Shown here in pieces: positions 1 to 11,879 of a stretch of 64,000 nucleotides of DNA. The notes under the pieces were generated by a model that was not told where the DNA came from, made no database searches, and saw only the letters and a list, made by a program, of their open reading frames with translations. The stretch lies in NCBI GenBank assembly GCA_013420905.1, contig JAAXNY010000012.1, positions 124,001 through 188,000 of the forward strand, in the 5' to 3' direction. Numbering within the stretch: position 1 is the first letter of the stretch; each line of letters begins with the position of its first letter. Source of the stretch: Collybia mongolica. Lineage: Eukaryota; Basidiomycota; Agaricomycetes; Agaricales; Clitocybaceae. A program made the position numbers and the translations under genes.

Positions 1-34
1 CTCATTGTCTGAAGGCTGCTCGCGGTCGCAAACG

Positions 35-2899
35 ATGCCTAGCGTCCCGTCGATATCACCAGCAACAGGGAAATTTACCCCTTCTTCATACATACATACA
101 ACGTCCTGTAATTTCGTCGACAATGCTGGTCGAACGCTGTTGCTTCGTGGCGTAAACCTCTCTGGCTCATCGAAGGCTCCTGTGGGCCGCCCATCTTACG
201 TCTTGGATGATTTCTGGGAAATTGCTGAGGCCGGCGGTGAGAGCTTCGTGGGGCAACCACTAAATATCGATGATGGGTCTGCAGACGTACATCTAGCTCG
301 TCTGAAGGGCTGGGGATTTAACATGCTCAGGTTTCCCATAACATGGGAAGCACTAGAGCACGAGGGACCGTGAGTGGTAATACTTTGTAAGGCTTGGAGA
401 TCACGCTGAAGCGTCGTGCAGGGGAAAGTACGATTATGAATTCATGGACTACATCGTCCGAGTCCTCCAAAAATGCAAAGATTATGGCTTCAAAGTGTTT
501 ATGGACCCCCACCAGGATACTGTGCGTATGACCAGGATGAATATCTATCAAATAGCTCAACGTTACGCCAGTGGTCCCGTTTCTCTGGTGGCTCTGGTGC
601 TCCATTCTGGACACTTGCCGCGTGCGGGATTAACCCGCGTAACCTCACCGCCACCCAATCCGCTATCATCCACTCTGAATACCCCCTTGCTCACGACGCC
701 GATCCTGCCTCCCTTCCTGCAATGATATGGTCTACTAACTACGGCCGGCTGCTCTCCCAGACCGTTTTCACCCTCTTCTTTGCCGGGCACACCTTTGCCC
801 CAAATTGCATCATCAACAGCAAGAACATCCAAGACTACCTCCAGGAGCACTACATCGCAGCGGTGGGACAAATGGCTGACCGCATCCGCGACGTGCCAGG
901 GGGCGGCTTGCTCGATGAATGCGTCATCGGGTGGGACAGCATGAACGAGCCGTTTGAGGGGCTCTGCGGGTGGGACGATTTGAACCTCAACCCTGTCAAG
1001 CAGGGCTCCACACTAAAGAAGGGCACCCACCCCACACCGATGCAGTCGTTCCGCCTCGGCATGGGACAATCGCAGACCGTCGACAACTGGCAGTTTAGAA
1101 CCATGGGCCCATCACGTGATGGATCAGTCACCATCGACCCGAAGGGCCTTACAATCTGGGCGGACCCAGCCACTGAAAGTGCCGACGGCGTGCACCCACA
1201 TTGGGGGTGGAAGCGGGATACTGTGAAGTGGAAGCTCGGGACGTGCATATGGGCACAGCATGGCGTGTGGGACATGGAGACAGGCTTCTGCCTACAGCCA
1301 GACTATTTTAAATTCCTCCCTGAGACAGGGGAGACGGTCGATTTTATCGAAGATTATTGGAAGCCACATTTTATCACTTTTACGGAGCGGATACGTGCTA
1401 GTCACCCAGAAGCGATCATGTTCGTACAACCACCTGTGTTTGCGCGCCCGCCCCCGCTGCCCACGGAAGTGCTGAAAGGGCGCTGTGCGTACTCTGCGCA
1501 TTATTACGACGGGCTGACGCTCGTGACGCGGCACTGGAACTGGTTCAACGCAGACGCCCTCGGGCTGCTACGTGGGAAGTACTCGAATACGCTTCAGGCT
1601 GTGAAGATAGGGCAGGCGGCCATCCGACGGTCGCTGCAGGAGCAGCTGGGAATATTGAAATCGGACACGGAGATCCTGGGGGACTATCCGACGATAATAG
1701 GGGAGATCGGAACGCCGTTCGATATGGACGCGAAGCGGTCGTATGGATGGACGGACAAAGGAAAATATAAGGGTGATTACGGGAGGCAGGAGAGGGCGTT
1801 GGATGCGAGTTTGAATGGCGCGGATGGCGGTAATGCGGTCAACTGGACGGTGTGGACGTACTGTACCGACCACACACATGATTGGGGTGATGGGTGGAAC
1901 ATGGAGGATCTGAGCCTGTGGAGTGCGGATGACTTGAGGGAGCGGGAGAAGTTGAGTAGCGACGTTGGAGGCGACGGGGACGACGAGTTCTACAGCACTA
2001 AGGTTGGTGAGAGCAGCGCGGTGTTGCTAAGGAAGAACAAGATGCCCAAAGACCAGGTTACTGTGACTGTAGCTGCTGCGTCGTCGCTTAGTCTCGCCAG
2101 CGCCGGCTCGTTGAGCGTTACCACCCCTCCGTCCCCCCCGTTTGACAGCATGAGCATCAAGCAACAAAAATACAAACCTACGGTACAGCTCTCAGACTGG
2201 CTCACCGACCCATACGATTTCCTCACCGACGGCGCGAGAGCCGTTCGCGCATTCAGCAGACCATGGCCACAGAAGGTGATCGGCGTGCCTGTCGATATCA
2301 AGTTTGACATTGGCAAGGCGACTTTCACCCTCGTGGTTGGTGTTACGACTGAAGACGAGCCGACTGAGCGCGAAGACGGGGAGCTGCTAGCCACCGAGAT
2401 ATATGTGCCGCTGGTGCATTATGCTTCCAACAGACTCATTCAGCGAGCATCCTCCAGTGCGGGCTTGTTACATGCAGAACCGGACTTTGGGCATCGAAGG
2501 AGTGGGAGTGTGGAGGATCAGAAGCCTGCAAGTGTCTTCGGGAGCAGGGACGGGTCGAGGATAGGTTCGCGCGCAGCGTCTGCGATCGACGTGTCAACCA
2601 TACAGACATTCGAGGGCAGCGCAAGTTCGAGCCCGACTATGAGTCCTGACCCTCGGGACGAGAGGCCAGATAGGGATCTTGTCGATCTGGATGTGAAGGT
2701 CAGCGTAGGGAGGTGGGAGGTTGAAGGACAGGTGTTGAAGTGGTGGTATGGTGTCCCGAAGGGTGGTCAAAGGAGGGAATTTACGATTGAGATTCGCCGG
2801 CGGGGCGGTGTAATCAAGGCTTTGGCGGGCGTGGAGGAGAATGAAAGGAACTGGTGTGAGAAGGTGTGCGACGAGCAGGCTGGGTGCCGCATCATGTAA
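35..2899 (+). CDS. GH5 subfamily 12-like glycosylceramidase / sterylglucosidase
   Basis: Three exons (35-369, 422-521, 572-2899) give about 920 residues; both introns are short GT-AG (52 and 50 nt). The N-terminal half is a GH5 TIM barrel of the fungal glucocerebrosidase/ergosteryl-glucosidase type, opening with [18 protein letters not shown]. The likely acid/base is Glu in SMNEPFEG (about residue 271), and the likely nucleophile is Glu in [10 protein letters not shown] (about 523). A disordered Ser/Asp-rich insertion separates the barrel from a C-terminal beta domain ([24 protein letters not shown]) typical of this subfamily. No signal peptide is visible, which fits a cytosolic or vacuolar lipid hydrolase acting on glucosylceramide or steryl glucoside. 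Family and fold are clear; the exact substrate is inference. The first in-frame ATG is at 35, but the frame is open to the left edge, so a longer N-terminus cannot be excluded. Confidence 0.9.
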
Positions 2900-3099
2900 T
2901 TTCTCTTTCCCTGTCCATCAGGCTGCTTATACTTATATTCGGACGTGTCCCGTCATGACCACATAATCAACCAATAACGTATAGAAATACTTCTCATTGA
3001 TCAGTACTTACGGTGCAGAGTATTGTTTGTATCCATAGATCGCAATAGCCAATATTATGTATATATTCGTTAGTGGGGGTAGTTGTCCATATCCGTGCA

Positions 3100-3979
3100 T
3101 TATTTGCTTGGAGATGAAGGGGTATTGGTGTCTATTTGGGTATCTTCCAGGTCAGACGTGGAGATTGGAAGTTGCGACGAAGGATGGGGAGGGAGTAGTT
3201 CTATTCGTGGAAGTTGTAAGGGTGTGCCCTGAAACTCGAGCCACCCACCACGTAGTCCGATTTCGACCACTCGTTGAAGTATTCGCGATAGTTCGTCATT
3301 TCTAGGCAGGGACAAAGTAAGTGTTGTCAAGAAACGGAGAAATATATATGAAAAATACGCACTTCTGCCGCTCCTCCCCTAGCTCTGTCTCCCACCGCGT
3401 CGAAAGGGACTCCACTTTCGTCGTCAACTCTACTACACTCGTTCCGAGAGAATCTAGTTGGTCTTTCACGTTATCACGCCGCTTTGACTCATTGCGGGAC
3501 GACCGCCATGTTTCCCCTAATATCAACGCCGCAGCCACCGTAAATAGAAACCCTTCAGCGAGTGCGTTGGCACCATTTTCTATCGCACTTTATACAGAGT
3601 ATACAAGGACTGTCACTTCCTTTTCGAATTCGCCCTGTGGATGTTGACGCACCGTGTTTCCGACAAAGGCCGTATATGTTTTGCTGGTTCCCCCATGACG
3701 TTCGTCCGTAGCTTGACCTCAGACCGGTACAGCATCTGGGCGAGGCTCACACAGAACTCGCGGAACCTGCCATGCCTGTTCCGCCATAACCAGCAGTCAG
3801 AAGGTGAGTTGTCAGGTCAGAGCACCCCCGCGCACTCTTTTGCTTGGTTCTTGAGTCGAGAGCTGATCGGCTTGGCTACGGTCTGGGGACAAATGAGAGT
3901 CAATTTGCATGAAAGTTTGCAGATAAGCAGGAAATGGGAGTACCCTAATTATGAGTGTTGCTATCTTGACGGACGCCAT
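3100..3979 (-). CDS. OPA3: OPA3-like mitochondrial protein
   Basis: Five exons on the minus strand (3979-3944, 3882-3836, 3775-3653, 3587-3363, 3301-3100) add to 633 nt and 210 residues. The start MASVKIATLIIR follows the OPA3 N-terminal pattern. It is followed by TVAKPISSRLKNQAKEHGRF, then MGEPAKHIRPLSETRAIENG, a hydrophobic GFLFTVAAALILGETW segment and a coiled-coil stretch (KDQLDSLGTSVVELTTKV). These are the hallmarks of the OPA3 family of mitochondrial membrane-associated proteins, which affect mitochondrial shape. The C-terminal tail is Pro/Ser rich and longer than in animals. All four introns are GT-AG with GTGCGY-like or GTACTC donors. It is convergent with the GH5 gene, about 200 bp from its stop. 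Confidence 0.9.
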
Positions 3980-4506
3980 ACGAATAGACCTGAAATAAGT
4001 CCAACAGACTGAGAGAGTTGGCCTTTTTTTTGCGAGACGACTCGGAACGGCACCGATCGGCAACGCGGCACAAGCTTGTGTGCTCCGAATCAAATGCTTC
4101 GGTGTTTGCCGCTAGCCCACCGCCAATCCTCGCTGATCCCAACTTTCTTGGTACGATTTCGCGCAACAATCTCTATTAAAACTCTATTATATAACGAATG
4201 TGATCGTCTATTTCCAATTTTCAGAGAAAATGAATTCCAATGAGCGAACTAACTAACATCATCCCTAGTCCTCCTTCTCGATTTACCGCGCCCAAACATC
4301 GTTGACTGCATCGCATCACGATAGTTTTCACAGTTTGCTGCCGGAAAACAGAGGTAGGTCTACTTATCATAAGCTGTTGCATATCCACTTAACTGAACCT
4401 GACCCACTCGAAGATCTATAGACTTTCGTCATAAAATGTGGAGAAATATAGGAGTCCCGGGTGTCTCGGAGAATGTGATCCACCGAATTGCGAGGTGTTG
4501 GAAGCG

Positions 4507-4513
4507 TATAAAA
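4507..4513 (+). promoter_or_regulatory. TATA box of the C2H2/RING gene
   Basis: A perfect TATAAAA lies 112 nt upstream of the ATG at 4625, in the direction of that gene. The spacing allows a normal transcription start and a short 5' leader. Confidence 0.5.
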
Positions 4514-4624
4514 GCGGCCAGCTAAACAGACTTTGCACTTCATTAACTATCACACTAAACCACGCTCACAAAACCAACATCGAATCAACAAGTTACCGCT
4601 CCCCTGTGTAAATTCTGAATCATC

Positions 4625-5540
4625 ATGTCTTCGTCGACTACAGGGTCTGACTTCGGACCACGATATTGTTCATTATGCGACGAGTACTTTTTAACGAAGG
4701 AAACCTTGCAAAATCATATACAATCTTCACGCCGCCACCCCCACTGTACCACTTGCAAACGCAGTTATCTTAACATGAATTCCTTGAGAAACGTGAGCGT
4801 TCGCTATATCTTCAACTTCCCTGTACTAATGATTTTTGGACGTTTGATTTCCCTTTTTCTAGCATTTTGTCTACTCGTCCCGTCATCATTATTGCCGTGC
4901 CTGCGACAAGAGTTTTAGGAGTGGCTCTGGCCTTCGGGTGGTCCGTTGGTCCTCTATCTTAAAGAGAGAAAAACTCGACTAACTCCTATTCATACACAGC
5001 ATCTAGATCAATCTGCATTCCACCGAGGTGACACTGATGACGAGGAAGATGAAGACGATGGGCGAGAATCTGGTTGGGAGGATGAAGTAGCCCGTCATGA
5101 GGATGAGGTCGAGCGCTCGCGGCAGAGTGAGGAAGGATTTACTATCGAAGATGATAAGGAGATCTCCGTCACTCCTATGAAAAGACGGATAGGTCTTCTT
5201 GTGAGTTTTCTCCCTAGGTACCGCCTGTTTCTTTTTTCTTAAACTTCTACGCACACCTTAGAACTTGAACAAGCGGAAAGCATCAACTATTTCGCCTCCC
5301 GTCTTTCGTCACAACTGCCCCATCTGCCTCGCCAGTTCATCATCTATGAGTGCCACACGATGCGGCCATTTGTTCTGTACTGCGTGAGTATACATGACAC
5401 GAGGCAGTGTAAACATCTAAATTAATCAGTCGTATCGCAGATGCATCGAACATGTTATTGAGAATGTTAGAATGTGTCCGACCTGCCGAAAGCCTGGAGT
5501 GTTGTCGCAACTACGCACAATTGACACTCGTGTATATTAA
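4625..5540 (+). CDS. Triple C2H2 zinc finger plus RING finger protein
   Basis: Five exons (4625-4792, 4863-4940, 5000-5200, 5262-5383, 5441-5540) encode 222 residues. Residues 15-90 hold three jaz-type C2H2 fingers, each C-x2-C-x12-H (CSLCDEYF, CTTCKRSY, CRACDKSF). A very acidic linker follows (DTDDEEDEDDGRE). The C-terminal RING is C3HC4 type: CPICLASSS, CGHLFCTAC, MCPTCRKPG. The combination suggests a nuclear or RNA-associated E3 ubiquitin ligase; that role is inference. The acceptor at 5440 rather than 5430 was chosen because it restores the fifth and sixth RING cysteines in frame. Many similar C2H2-RING proteins are multiplied in agaricomycetes, and none can be named. Confidence 0.82.
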
Positions 5541-6318
5541 CGGCTATCGCCGTGGACTTTTCACTGTATCGATAATCATTTTACAGCTATATCTTTGGTA
5601 TTATTATTTTATCATAAAGTGGCTTGTACTCTTAAATCATTGGACGTTGGAGACTAAAAGTTGTCAATACAATAATATATATAACGTACATTATGGGATT
5701 GTTCATCGAGCTACAAAATGACGTAATTCACCAACCTTTACCTGACAATGGGAATTAATAGACAGTATGCCCCAGGTTGGGATTGTTCTACTTAGGTACC
5801 TCCTCGCCGCTAGAAGTTCCGACCTTAAAAAATAAATCAGATACTATTACGCTCGTTTGATAATTTCCAGCCGGCTTGACAATTTATTCTAATAATACAT
5901 TTTAACCGGTCAGTGGGTATAGTTGTGACCAGCCTGACGACAGCACCAATAGTTACAGTTTTTTTGTATACACTGATGTGGGCTGATGTAATAATGAAAG
6001 TATCAGGGCACGTTGATGCACACCACCATAGATTTGGGAGTGTGAGCCAAGGCTCTTTTGAATGTCCGCCCTCTCCGGGAATGCAGTACGCAGGTGTGAC
6101 CATCTTTCGTAAAGCTTTAACTTTTATGCCAAAGCATAAGTTCCTAGCAATCTCAGTCATATACCAGTGCACGGCGTACGAGCATTGTCTTTCTATTCTT
6201 TCAGGTTCCTTCACTCCATCCTCCAATGATAATCTGAGTTTAAGAGATATGGTGATACTTGCTGAACATTACGGCCCAAGGTCTGTCCCATATTTAAAAT
6301 TCCTGAATATTCCCAACT
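5541..6318. other. Intergenic, no supported gene
   Basis: Two overlapping opposite-strand open frames of about 130 codons exist (5837-6226 minus, 5913-6326 plus). Neither has recognisable motifs. The plus frame opens on GTG and the two cannot both be coding, so I do not call a gene. The first part is AT rich and likely 3' flanking sequence. Confidence 0.4.
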
Positions 6319-6867
6319 TCAAGTGAAAAGCCCCCCTACGATCAGGTTCCTCTGATTGAGCTCAAATTCCTCATCACCTTCTCGCTCCATCGGAGAGTTG
6401 TGCTCGTTCAAATTAATCTCACACATTAATATGGCCAACTTGACCACCACCCGGACCATTGAGCGAAGAAGTATAAGGCCCGCCATTACTCCCACACATA
6501 TTACGAGGAAGGCGTAAATCAACTCCGACATGTGGTTCTTGGGATCTTCAAGAAGCTCGATGGCGCGCGCTCTCATCCTGGGGTGGCGAGGAAGTGTGAC
6601 GCCGATGACAAATGCGGACAGGAAGAATATGAAGGGTGCACAAGCACGGAAGGCCTGGGTTTGGCAGAGTGTGGGGTCGGTAAGCAATTTCTGCCTCAGC
6701 ATCGTCTGGAGTTCTTGTAAGGGATGGTGATGATTGCTTCGTCTGCTGAAGCGGTCAGAATCGACTGACACTGGTGCTCGTGCTAACGGTTGTCGAAATG
6801 GAGCATCTGTACCCGCCAGATAAGGATGATTGACAGAGGTTGGAGGTGAATGCTGGTCGACGAGCAT
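6319..6867 (-). CDS. Hypothetical two-helix membrane protein
   Basis: A single uninterrupted frame of 182 residues with an ATG start and TGA stop. A polar N-terminus of about 70 residues leads to a hydrophobic helix around 74-92 (CAPFIFFLSAFVIGV). After a short basic loop (PRHPRMRAR) come a second helix around 115-136 (LIYAFLVICVGVMAGLILL) and an amphipathic basic stretch, then an acidic C-terminus. I do not recognise the family. A TTTTTTCAG acceptor lies directly upstream of the ATG, so an upstream exon, coding or not, is possible. It runs in the same direction as the downstream neighbour glyoxal oxidase but is separated from it by its own gap. Confidence 0.5.
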   Translation of the reverse strand: MLVDQHSPPTSVNHPYLAGTDAPFRQPLARAPVSVDSDRFSRRSNHHHPLQELQTMLRQKLLTDPTLCQTQAFRACAPFIFFLSAFVIGVTLPRHPRMRARAIELLEDPKNHMSELIYAFLVICVGVMAGLILLRSMVRVVVKLAILMCEINLNEHNSPMEREGDEEFELNQRNLIVGGLFT

Positions 6868-7028
6868 GACTGAAAAAAGGGGTATATATTGTAAATTTAA
6901 AGGAGTCCAAATTAATTCTAATCTCTATTCGTGGGGTGGAGGCTGACAGAAATGAAAAGGTTTGGAATTGACGACGCAATAATAGTCGCAAACCGGCTCA
7001 AACAAATAGTCAAAACATAGTGTCAAGG

Positions 7029-9412
7029 TTATCGCCACTCGCTTTGCCTCGGTGTGTGATCTTGATACGGTTCGTCGAGGCTGACACTACTTGCGGTGTG
7101 AACTTGGCTGTAGCTGCCGTTTTGCAGGGGGACGAAGGCACTCGAGTCAGACATATCGCGAGCCGTCATTGGATACGAAGTCGACGGTAATTTTTGGCCA
7201 CTAGCCCGTCTTCGGCGTACGAAATAGAATGCAACTAATCCTATGATCGCAATAAGAGCGACGCCACCGACGATGCAGCCTATGAGGGCGCCAGTTGAAA
7301 ATGACGACTTCCCAGAATTATTCTCTGGCGCTGGGTGGCTGTCTTCGGCTCCAGAGGCATCAGCGCGAACGCTTTGTGGCAACGTGGATGCGGGCGCTGT
7401 TGGCTGTGTTTCGACTTTTCCACTCCCAATAATGACCATGGTCCCGTTGCTCGGAACACCGTTAATGGTAACGAAGAGGAGCGCTGGCCCAGGTTGGAAT
7501 AAGTTGGGATTCGGCGGCGCCTGGGCAACGTGGAGAATAAAGCTACCCTCTGTGCTTACCGTATAGGTGTGGTTGAGCTGCATGTACCGTTGACCCATGT
7601 TCATGGCATGGGTGGTGAAACCTCCACGGATGAGAACGACGGACGCATTTCCAGCTGCGTCATTGGCAGCGCCGGAGTAAGACGTCTTTGGAATCGTGAT
7701 ATCGAATGGATTACCCCCGTAGGATATAGCGTTTGGAATGCCGGTTGGTATGGGGCGTATGGGGGCCTTGAAATAAGGAGGGTAAAATATTTCCGCCCTG
7801 TATTCTGTTGGGAAAGGGATAGTCGGACTTGTATTGACATCGACATTGGGATTGGACCCTGCAACGAGAACCGATGCGTCGGGAAGAAGGATGGCAGAGG
7901 AGTGATAAAGTCGAGCGATATTCGATGTATCTAGTCCGGCTTTCGACCAGCGACTACCTTTCGGGGCATTGGGGTCGTAGATGGCTGGTGTGGTAACGGG
8001 CCCAGACGCCAGAGACTGCCCAAAGGGCATATCACTAGCCTGCGCAGTCAAGCCCGTGGCGTCCGCGTATCCCGCTGTTCCATTTAGACCTCCGTTAATG
8101 ACTAACATTTTACCGTCAGGGAGAATGATGAACTGGCCCATGGTTCTACCGTCAAGCATCTCGTCATCTTGTTCGTATGCTGGTGCCGACCCATCAGCAG
8201 GTTCTGGGGTAAGGCGTTGGCAATCTCGTGATGCAGGGTATTCCCAAGTGTTGGCGTAGGGGTGCGCATAATCTCCCCAGTACGCCTCTGGCATGTCAGA
8301 ACCGCCGCAAAAAAGTACGGTAGGTGTATAGTTGTTAGCGGGTGTAAGAGGTAGCATGGCGACAGCGCCAGAAGCTGGGTAAACGCGTACAACGTTCTTA
8401 GGCATGTCTGGCAGGGGGGTCTCGATATTTTCGTTATAATCCCAGATGACTATATAGTGATACTGATTAGATCCGCCAGATTCTACCGTGGTAGAACAAC
8501 TCACTTGTGGAGATGTTAGCCTGGACAAGCATTTTTCCTGAGCTTAACAGGTATGTGTGTGCGTACGCGTTCAGCCCCGAGCTAGTAACCATAAATTGCA
8601 TTCTCTTGGCTTCTCGACCATTCGCCGGGAAGAATTCATAGGAGAATTCTGCACCACCGTTCTTTTCCGGGTCCGAGTTATCGGTGTTCCGGTTGATATA
8701 GCCACCGCGCACGAAGCCCCCTACTATGACGATAGTACCATCAGCGAGGGCTTCGGCAGCAGAATACCATCGGTCTTTTTGCATCAAAAGGACGCCCGGC
8801 TCATCGAACCACTTGCACTTGGCCGAATTAAAGTCGTCGTCTGATGTACAAGGGTTGAGGACTCGGATTGCTCGCGTTCCATCAAAGTCGTTATATTCAG
8901 CGTCCCAGAGGCCTTTTCCTGACGGTGCTTTATCTGAGCCAGCCTGCCCACCTCTCCCGGCGGCCTCGTTGCCTCCGAAGGTGACATATGATCCATTTGG
9001 GAGGTGCATACCGGAAGAGCAGAAAGTATTGGTTTTCACGGCCATTATCTCGGCCGCCCGGGTATTGATGTCCCTGCAGGTGAGAAGGTCAAAAATGGAA
9101 GGCTCGACAACCGTTTTGCTGTATTCACCAAACTGCGCCCCATGCAGGATGACCACCAGCCGTGGCTTTATTTCCTTCCGCTTTATCCAGAACGTACACC
9201 TTTTCTTCATTCCCTAGGAACATCTATGTAAAAACTGGGTAAGAGGGACGGAAACACGAAATTTTTTGGTTACTCACCATCATTGCACTCACGAGTGTGT
9301 CCCCTCCTTCAGCGAATGACCCACCGGTCACTGCCAATGTTACAGGGAGGATCGAAGCCACCCATAAAGCCCGCTTTAAGTAACTCAGGCGACTTCCAGA
9401 CCCTCGAAACAT
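7029..9412 (-). CDS. Membrane-anchored glyoxal oxidase (AA5_1, copper radical oxidase)
   Basis: Four exons (9412-9278, 9223-9129, 9073-8505, 8449-7029) encode 739 residues. An N-terminal signal region (KRALWVASILPVTLAV) precedes the kelch-type galactose-oxidase fold. The copper radical site is complete: Cys95 in FCSSGMHLPNG and Tyr180 in DRWYSAAEAL for the Cys-Tyr crosslink, Tyr448-His449 in RLYHSSAILLP, and His547 in THAMNMGQ. The C-terminus carries one transmembrane helix (about 653-676, GCIVGGVALIAIIGLVAFYF), a RRRR stop-transfer and a 60-residue cytoplasmic tail, so the enzyme should sit at the plasma membrane facing outwards. It oxidises small aldehydes such as glyoxal and methylglyoxal to acids, producing H2O2 for peroxidases and LPMOs. 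The third intron acceptor (ATATAG before 8449) was chosen to give STIIWDYNEN. Confidence 0.95.
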
Positions 9413-10065
9413 GATCTAATTGAACTTAGACGACGTCCAGGGAACACAAAGAGAACTGCGGTCAAAATTATAGAGCTTTAGAAAGGGTTTGAAACAGACG
9501 AGGGTTAGCGCTCATCCTCGTTGCGATGGTATATAAGGCAAGATGACATGTGTGGTAATTCCGTTGAGTCTTGATAGAACAGCCACCCCCACCTGGGCGG
9601 AAGTTCAACCAGGTTATTTATAACCTACAAAAGCCCCATGTTACCAGTCCCTTCGATGTAAACTTCCACCTTCAGTATACCCAACGCTCGCCGTATTTCT
9701 TCCGAAAGTGTCACCAACGTTCCTTTGGGTTCCGACATCGCTAATCTCCCCCAACTGGTGGCCTGGAGGTCCCCAAAGCAGAGCGCTTTGTGGGATCGAG
9801 GCGATGTTTGCCGGCCTCGGAACATGTCATGAACATATCCCCTTTTTAAGCGGGATTCTTTGACCGTCTGGAGAATATTTTGATTGGGGTTGACAATGAG
9901 TCGTGCACGGCGAACAAACCCCGCAGTATCGAATATGTTCAATGGAGGAAGGATTTTCGCATGCTGGAGATCGACCGTACACAAAACAGAAATTTCAAGT
10001 CTCTTGGTCTGTTATTAGGGCAATATACCCAAGGACCCCATGCCAGAGCGACGGCACACATCGGC
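9413..10065. other. Intergenic, no supported gene
   Basis: This stretch includes the divergent upstream region of the glyoxal oxidase gene. A minus frame of 119 codons (9625-9984) opens on TTG, has no recognisable motif, and lies just past the stop of the RING/coiled-coil gene. I see nothing else. Confidence 0.4.
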
Positions 10066-11120
10066 TCAGTGGATCTTTCTTCGCTTTGGCGGTGGGGAAT
10101 CCAGATTTTCGATCTGTTCTTGTGTTCCTCGAAGGTCGCGCCGTGTCGTAGGACGCTTGCCGTTTTCGGATGTAACCAAAGGCTCGATTTGTAAGGATTC
10201 GTCGGGGTCCTGAGGATGAAATTTAGGTTTTTTGTCCAACTTTGATAGCGCGCGCAGTTTTCGAGTTAAAAGACCAATCTGTTGGTTGTCAGGCAAGGAC
10301 CGTACAGTGAACATTTCTGCATACCTTCTTTTCTTTCTCGATAACCTCGTTCTGCGCCTGTTGTATCTCTTCCTCCTTCGCTTTGAGCCTTCTTTGTTGT
10401 CGTTGTATAAGCTCTTTCAGTCGCAAGTTCTCGTCCATCTCGCGCGCCACGTGTTTTCTTTCCTCATTAGCTAAAACGACAGCTTTCTCGTATTTCTGCC
10501 TTTCATCCTGGAGCTTTTTCTGAAGTCGCGTAACTTGCTTGTCTAAACCTTCCGTCTCGCCAAGCTTACGTTTGAGATCTTCAACTTGCTCACGCAACGC
10601 CGTCTTCTCGGCTTGTTCAAGCTCGAGCTCGGAGTACAACGGAAACACCCTATCCTCCAGATTTCGTGCTGCGTCGATAAGTTCACGCTGATGCTAGTTA
10701 ATCGAACAGCTCAGGCAAACAATTCGTATACTTACCGCAGTTTCCTCATCCACATGTCGCGATATATTCATAATCTTCCGGCCAGCTCTCTCGATGCTGG
10801 TGGCAGGTGACTTTACATCGATCTTGTCGAGACCTTCGATAACAACTCGAGCTCTATCTTCTAATGTCGCCTTATCTTCGATAAAAGACGCGAATATCTG
10901 ACGTGGCTCGTCACCACCCTTCCGAGAGCGACATATAGCGCACACTCTCTGTTTACGCGTCTTCTCCAAGCATGATACGCAGAAACCATGACCTGTTTTG
11001 GTAGGTCAACAGCTGACGCGCTAATAACGCGTTTTTGGTCTAAGACATACCACAAAATAAGAACCTGAATTGGTCAAGAGCAAAGCAATCGTGGCAGATG
11101 TCACATCGAAGTTTTGTCAT
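10066..11120 (-). CDS. RING finger / coiled-coil protein
   Basis: Four exons (11120-11051, 10992-10736, 10693-10325, 10278-10066) encode 302 residues. The protein opens directly with a C3HC4 RING: CDICHDCF, LFCGHGFCVSC, CAICRSRKGG. A long coiled coil follows (about residues 110-235), rich in Glu, Lys, Gln and Leu heptads (EQAEKTALREQVEDLKRKL), and then a basic tail ending PPPKRRKIH, a probable nuclear localisation signal. RING plus coiled coil plus nuclear signal resembles the Zip3/HEI10/RNF212 class of recombination E3 ligases, but many unrelated fungal RING proteins share this layout, so the role is open. The first intron follows FRFLFC and splits the RING, as often seen in basidiomycetes. 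Confidence 0.8.
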
Positions 11121-11879
11121 CTTGAGCGTAGTGGGGCCTCGAATCCTGCAGAGATTTCCAGTCCACCCTTTGGCCACCGTGATTTGGAAAGATGAAGGTA
11201 TCCTGTCTGTCACCCAGTGGTGAGTTGGGCTCCAAGGAAGTTTGGTAGTTAAGTTTGCTTTCACATTCAATCACGTGGTCAATCTCGGCTAATTTTTGAA
11301 CTAGAAACGACGAGAATAAGTTGAACACATCTTTTCTTCGCTGCTCACTCCGACCATGTGGCTCAGAATATCTGAACGATCACCTCATGCGTGTGTACCC
11401 CACCTCCCATGGATATCCAGACGGCTTCCAACTCAAAATACATCGCTTTCTAAGTTGGTCAACGTAATCTTGCATCTTCCTCCTTTCTGCTATGTTTAAT
11501 GGAGTACAAAAAATGACCGTGTTGGATAAGGCATCTTTACAGCAAGACTCGCCGTGTTCGTTATCTTCCACAGAAGCTGACAACAATAGTGCAGGTGAGA
11601 TCGACCAAGTCTTACTGTCGTTGACGTTTAGGGAACAACGTTCGTTGGTCTACATCACTGTTATTGGTTCTAAAACCCGAGATTACTGATATGCCACGGC
11701 AACTGTATTCAACATCGTCTGGATCGTATCCACCGTTCCCTTTCCCTGACCCACGAAATTAGCCCATATAGCCCATATATTATCAGCTCAGGCTCCCACG
11801 GAGTACCGAAGTCCAACTTACCGGAAACTTCGGAATCATTGCGGTATCATCATGACCACAAAATAAACCCGCAACACCA
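11121..11879. other. Upstream region of the RING gene, no supported gene
   Basis: Short open frames occur on both strands (for example minus 11101-11328) but none shows motifs or consistent splice structure. Nothing else is recognised. Confidence 0.35.

Noticed and set aside
473..2899. Long single frame starting at 473 as an independent gene
   Set aside because: It is the third exon of the GH5 gene read upstream through a 50-nt intron; splicing gives [17 protein letters not shown], which matches the family.
5913..6326. 137-codon plus-strand frame
   Set aside because: Opens on GTG, overlaps an opposite-strand frame of similar size and has no motif.
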